NCBI GenBank assembly: GCA_027023175.1
Contig: JALVWW010000315.1
Span: 1 to 16,838 of the forward strand
Source of the DNA: Campylobacterales bacterium
Lineage (GTDB): Bacteria; Campylobacterota; Campylobacteria; Campylobacterales; JALSKU01
Length of the DNA stretch: 16,838 nucleotides
Reading direction: 5' to 3'
Part shown: positions 14,828-16,838 of the stretch, piece after piece
How positions within the stretch are numbered: position 1 is the first letter of the stretch
Layout of the letters: each line of letters begins with the position of its first letter
Translations under genes and position numbers: made by a program
Notes under the pieces: generated by a model
Told to the model about the DNA's origin: nothing
The model's database searches: none
Seen by the model: the letters and a program-made list of their open reading frames with translations, nothing else

Positions 14828-14831
14828 TATA
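14826..14831 (-). promoter_or_regulatory. Possible -10 element for the GGDEF-EAL operon, overlapping the first ATG
   Basis: On the minus strand the sequence reads TTTTTTAGTATAATGCCGATG. TATAAT is a perfect -10 hexamer, but its last two bases are the AT of the first possible start codon. If used, transcription would begin near the later in-frame ATGs (14821, 14818), giving a nearly leaderless message; no Shine-Dalgarno is visible in front of any of the three ATGs. It could also be chance in AT-rich sequence. Confidence 0.35.
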
Positions 14832-14953
14832 CTAAAAAATATTTAAAATAGATTTTATTAGCTTAACTATATGCTTTTATATAGCTTAAAAAATAGATGA
14901 AATAAATTTAAAAACTATTTTTTTACTTTTTAATAAAACTCATTGACACCCAT

Positions 14954-14982
14954 TTGACAAACAATAAGCTACTAATTATGAT
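14954..14982 (+). promoter_or_regulatory. Sigma-70 type promoter for ilvE (TTGACA - 17 bp - TATGAT)
   Basis: TTGACA at 14954-14959 is followed after exactly 17 bases by TATGAT at 14977-14982, a near-consensus housekeeping promoter pointing at ilvE. The predicted leader is about 90 bases. A second TTGACA at 14943-14948 has no matching -10 at standard spacing. The 255-base divergent region otherwise shows only AT-rich sequence. Confidence 0.6.
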
Positions 14983-15044
14983 CTAAAGGCGTCTTCAACA
15001 ATTACAACTTTAACATAATAAGGGTTTAATATTAGATTTGATAA

Positions 15045-15050
15045 TATAAT
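15045..15050 (+). promoter_or_regulatory. Second possible -10 element (TATAAT) upstream of ilvE
   Basis: A perfect TATAAT, 32 bases before the ilvE start, would give a leader of about 25 bases carrying the AAGGA ribosome binding site (15072-15076). There is no recognisable -35, which Campylobacterota promoters often lack. The surrounding AT richness makes chance matches likely. Confidence 0.4.
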
Positions 15051-15082
15051 ACCTTATTATTTATTGATGTTAAGGAATATTA

Positions 15083-15997
15083 ATGGAAAAAGCAAAATAT
15101 ATCTGGATGGATGGTAAACTTACCCTGTGGGATGAAGCAAATGTCCATGTACTTACCCACACTCTTCACTATGGAAATGGTGTATTTGAAGGGACCAGAG
15201 CATATCAGACAAAAGAGGGTTTGGCAATTTTCAGGTTGCAAGACCACACCAAAAGACTTTTGAATTCTGCAAAGATTACCATGATAAAGTCTCCATATTC
15301 TCAAAAAGAGTTGGAAAATGCTCAAATTGAACTGCTTAAATCAAACGATTTCAAATCAAATGTTTATATCAGACCTTTGATATATCTTGGATACGGCGTA
15401 ATGGGACTTTATCACATAAATGCTCCGGTAAATGTAGCAATTGCCGCATGGGAGTGGGGAAGTTACCTGGGAGATGAGGGGCTTCAAAACGGTATAAGAG
15501 TAAAAATAAGCTCATTTACAAGAAATTCGGTCAAATCAACAATGGGTAAAGCAAAAGCGGCAGCAAACTATCTAAACTCCCAAATGGCAAAGTTTGAAGC
15601 AATTGACTGCGGATATGAGGAGGCACTTTTACTCGATGATGAGGGGTTTGTGGCTGAAGGAAGCGGAGAGTGCTTTTTTATAGTAAGGGATGGGGTTTTA
15701 ATAACTCCTCCAAATGATAATTCACTCGAATCCATCACTCAAGATACTGTTTTAAAACTTGCAAATGATTTTGATATACCGGTTGAAAGAAGAAGAATTA
15801 CAAGAGATGAAGTTTTTATAGCTGATGAAGCTTTTTTTACCGGAACTGCAGCAGAGCTTACTCCTGTAAAAGAGGTAGATGCTAGAGTTATCGGTGACGG
15901 TAAAAGAGGGGAAATGACAAAAAAACTACAGGATGCGTACTTTGATGTAGTTTACGGGCGTAATGAAAAGTACAAACACTTATTGACATATATATAA
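15083..15997 (+). CDS. ilvE: Branched-chain amino acid aminotransferase IlvE
   Basis: IlvE is a PLP enzyme of fold type IV that transfers amino groups between glutamate and the branched-chain keto acids, the last step of Val, Leu and Ile synthesis. The 304-residue product has the family's usual length. The Schiff-base lysine is K158 in GKAKAAANYLNSQ, aligning with K159 of the E. coli enzyme. Other signatures are WMDGKLTLWDEANVHVLTHTLHYGNGVFEGTRAY at the N-terminus, EALLLDDEGFVAEGSGECFF (phosphate- and cofactor-binding region), and EVFIADEAFFTGTAAELTPV. AAGGA lies 6 bases before the ATG. It opens a two-gene operon with the SPFH protein, 11 bases downstream, divergent from the GGDEF-EAL gene. 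Confidence 0.96.
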   Translation: MEKAKYIWMDGKLTLWDEANVHVLTHTLHYGNGVFEGTRAYQTKEGLAIFRLQDHTKRLLNSAKITMIKSPYSQKELENAQIELLKSNDFKSNVYIRPLIYLGYGVMGLYHINAPVNVAIAAWEWGSYLGDEGLQNGIRVKISSFTRNSVKSTMGKAKAAANYLNSQMAKFEAIDCGYEEALLLDDEGFVAEGSGECFFIVRDGVLITPPNDNSLESITQDTVLKLANDFDIPVERRRITRDEVFIADEAFFTGTAAELTPVKEVDARVIGDGKRGEMTKKLQDAYFDVVYGRNEKYKHLLTYI

Positions 15998-16008
15998 AAA
16001 GGGAAACA

Positions 16009-16838
16009 ATGCCGGCAGACTTGAATGATTATTTTAACAAAAATAGCAAAAAAAGAGATGACAACAGTTCATCAGGAAACAATTTCGAACCACCACAGTT
16101 TTTTAAAGATCTGGGCAAAAAGGCGGGTATCTTATATCTTCTTATCATAGTCATAGGACTTCTTATCATAGCAAAACCGTTTGTAGTGATAAATTCCGGT
16201 GAAGTAGGTATAAAAGCAACAGCAGGAAAATATGATCCTAAAGCATTAAATCCGGGACTTCACTTTTTTATTCCCTTTATTCAAGATATTTTTGTAGTTG
16301 ATACAAGAGTAAGGATTATAAACTATACAAACAATGAAGACTTATCCATAAAGGCGCCAAACTCAGGTATAAAATACAAAAGTGCCATATCAGTTCTTGA
16401 TGCAAGAGGTCTTCCAGTATCCATAGAGCTTACAGTACAATACAAACTAAAAGCCGAAAGTGCGCCTCAAACCATAGCTACATGGGGACTTTCATGGGAA
16501 GATAAGATAATAAATCCTGTCGTTAGAGATGTTACTAGAAATATAGTAGGAAAATATACTGCTGAAGAGTTACCTGTAAAAAGAAATGAAATAGCAGCTC
16601 AAATAACAAGCAATATAAAAGACCGAATTGATGCTCAACCGGGTCAACCTGTAGAATTGCTTGCTGTTCAACTTAGAAAGATAGTACTTCCTCAAAAGAT
16701 AAAAGATCAAATCCTAAGAGTCCAGATAGCCAAGCAACAAGCACAGCAGGCAAAATACGAAGTAGAAAAAGCAAAACAAATCGCACAAAAAAATGCAGCT
16801 CTTGCACAAGGTGATGCAAATGCAAGAAAGATAAGAGC
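16009..16838 (+). CDS. SPFH/prohibitin-family membrane protein (HflK/HflC-like), 3' end beyond window
   Basis: The ATG at 16009, with AAAAAGGGA just upstream, opens a frame that runs 276 codons to the window edge without a stop. The protein begins MPADLNDYFNKNSKKRDDNS, a polar cytoplasmic tail, then has one membrane segment (about 40-60, ILYLLIIVIGLLIIAKPFVV). An SPFH domain follows (INSGEVGIKATAGKY, LNPGLHFFIPFIQDIFVVDTRV, then VEIELTVQYKL-like SIELTVQYKL and VVRDVTRNIVGKYTAEEL). A charged Ala/Gln/Lys-rich coiled coil then starts (about 238 onward, IAKQQAQQAKYEVEKAKQIAQ). Prohibitin-type SPFH proteins form ring or cage scaffolds on the inner membrane and often hold FtsH; whether this one does is not shown. 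It lies 11 bases after ilvE, so the two are probably co-transcribed. Confidence 0.9.
   Translation, partial: MPADLNDYFNKNSKKRDDNSSSGNNFEPPQFFKDLGKKAGILYLLIIVIGLLIIAKPFVVINSGEVGIKATAGKYDPKALNPGLHFFIPFIQDIFVVDTRVRIINYTNNEDLSIKAPNSGIKYKSAISVLDARGLPVSIELTVQYKLKAESAPQTIATWGLSWEDKIINPVVRDVTRNIVGKYTAEELPVKRNEIAAQITSNIKDRIDAQPGQPVELLAVQLRKIVLPQKIKDQILRVQIAKQQAQQAKYEVEKAKQIAQKNAALAQGDANARKIR

Noticed and set aside
14861..14890. Repeated AGCTTAA segments in the divergent region as a regulatory palindrome
   Set aside because: They are short direct repeats in very AT-rich sequence, with no clear dyad symmetry and no known matching regulator.
14943..14959. Two TTGACA motifs 11 bases apart as a direct-repeat operator
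   Set aside because: The second fits a -35 with a correctly spaced TATGAT; the flanking similarity of the first is too short to claim a regulator site.

Overview
The window is an AT-rich chromosomal segment dominated by housekeeping genes. The proteins and their order are those of a Campylobacterota (Epsilonproteobacteria) genome: lpxB, surE and a ThiF/TcdA-type E1 protein on one side; carB, mreC, mreB, clpX, lpxA, fabZ, a DUF208/QueH protein and a PrxQ/Bcp peroxiredoxin in the middle; ilvE and an SPFH (prohibitin-like) membrane protein on the other side. From memory this broadly matches one neighbourhood of Campylobacter jejuni. The genus cannot be fixed from sequence alone. No IS element, prophage, CRISPR array, tRNA or rRNA was seen.

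Layout. (1) 1-152 (-) is the 5' end of lpxB, divergent from surE (251-1039, +), which overlaps tcdA (1036-1674, +) by four bases. (2) 14827 down to 1642 (-) is one long, tightly packed gene run: a Cache-PAS-GGDEF-EAL cyclic-di-GMP protein, bcp, queH, fabZ, lpxA, clpX, mreB, mreC, carB, a short Sua5/YrdC-family gene and a small membrane protein. Most junctions are ATGA overlaps or short gaps. The last gene converges on tcdA and overlaps its 3' end. (3) 14828-15082 is a divergent promoter region. (4) ilvE (15083-15997, +) and an SPFH gene (16009 onward, +, cut by the window edge) form a second operon.

Function. The long run combines envelope building (LpxA and FabZ, which use or produce hydroxyacyl-ACP for lipid A and fatty acids; MreB/MreC for cell shape), protein quality control (ClpX), peroxide defence (Bcp), pyrimidine/arginine supply (CarB), tRNA modification (QueH; the Sua5-like protein) and a c-di-GMP sensor-effector at its head. 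TcdA and the Sua5-family protein would act at opposite ends of the ct6A tRNA modification route and lie convergently with one gene between them.

The most unusual signal is a set of eight short tandem arrays whose unit is always seven bases but whose sequence differs from site to site. They sit between lpxB and surE, at the start of the Sua5-like gene, at the carB stop, inside carB, between mreC and carB, and between bcp and queH. They often come in pairs. Two lie in reading frames (the Sua5-like leader and the CarB interdomain linker), where gain or loss of a single unit would shift the frame. They look like a heptanucleotide repeat family defined by unit length, comparable in kind to the 7-bp STRR repeats of cyanobacteria.
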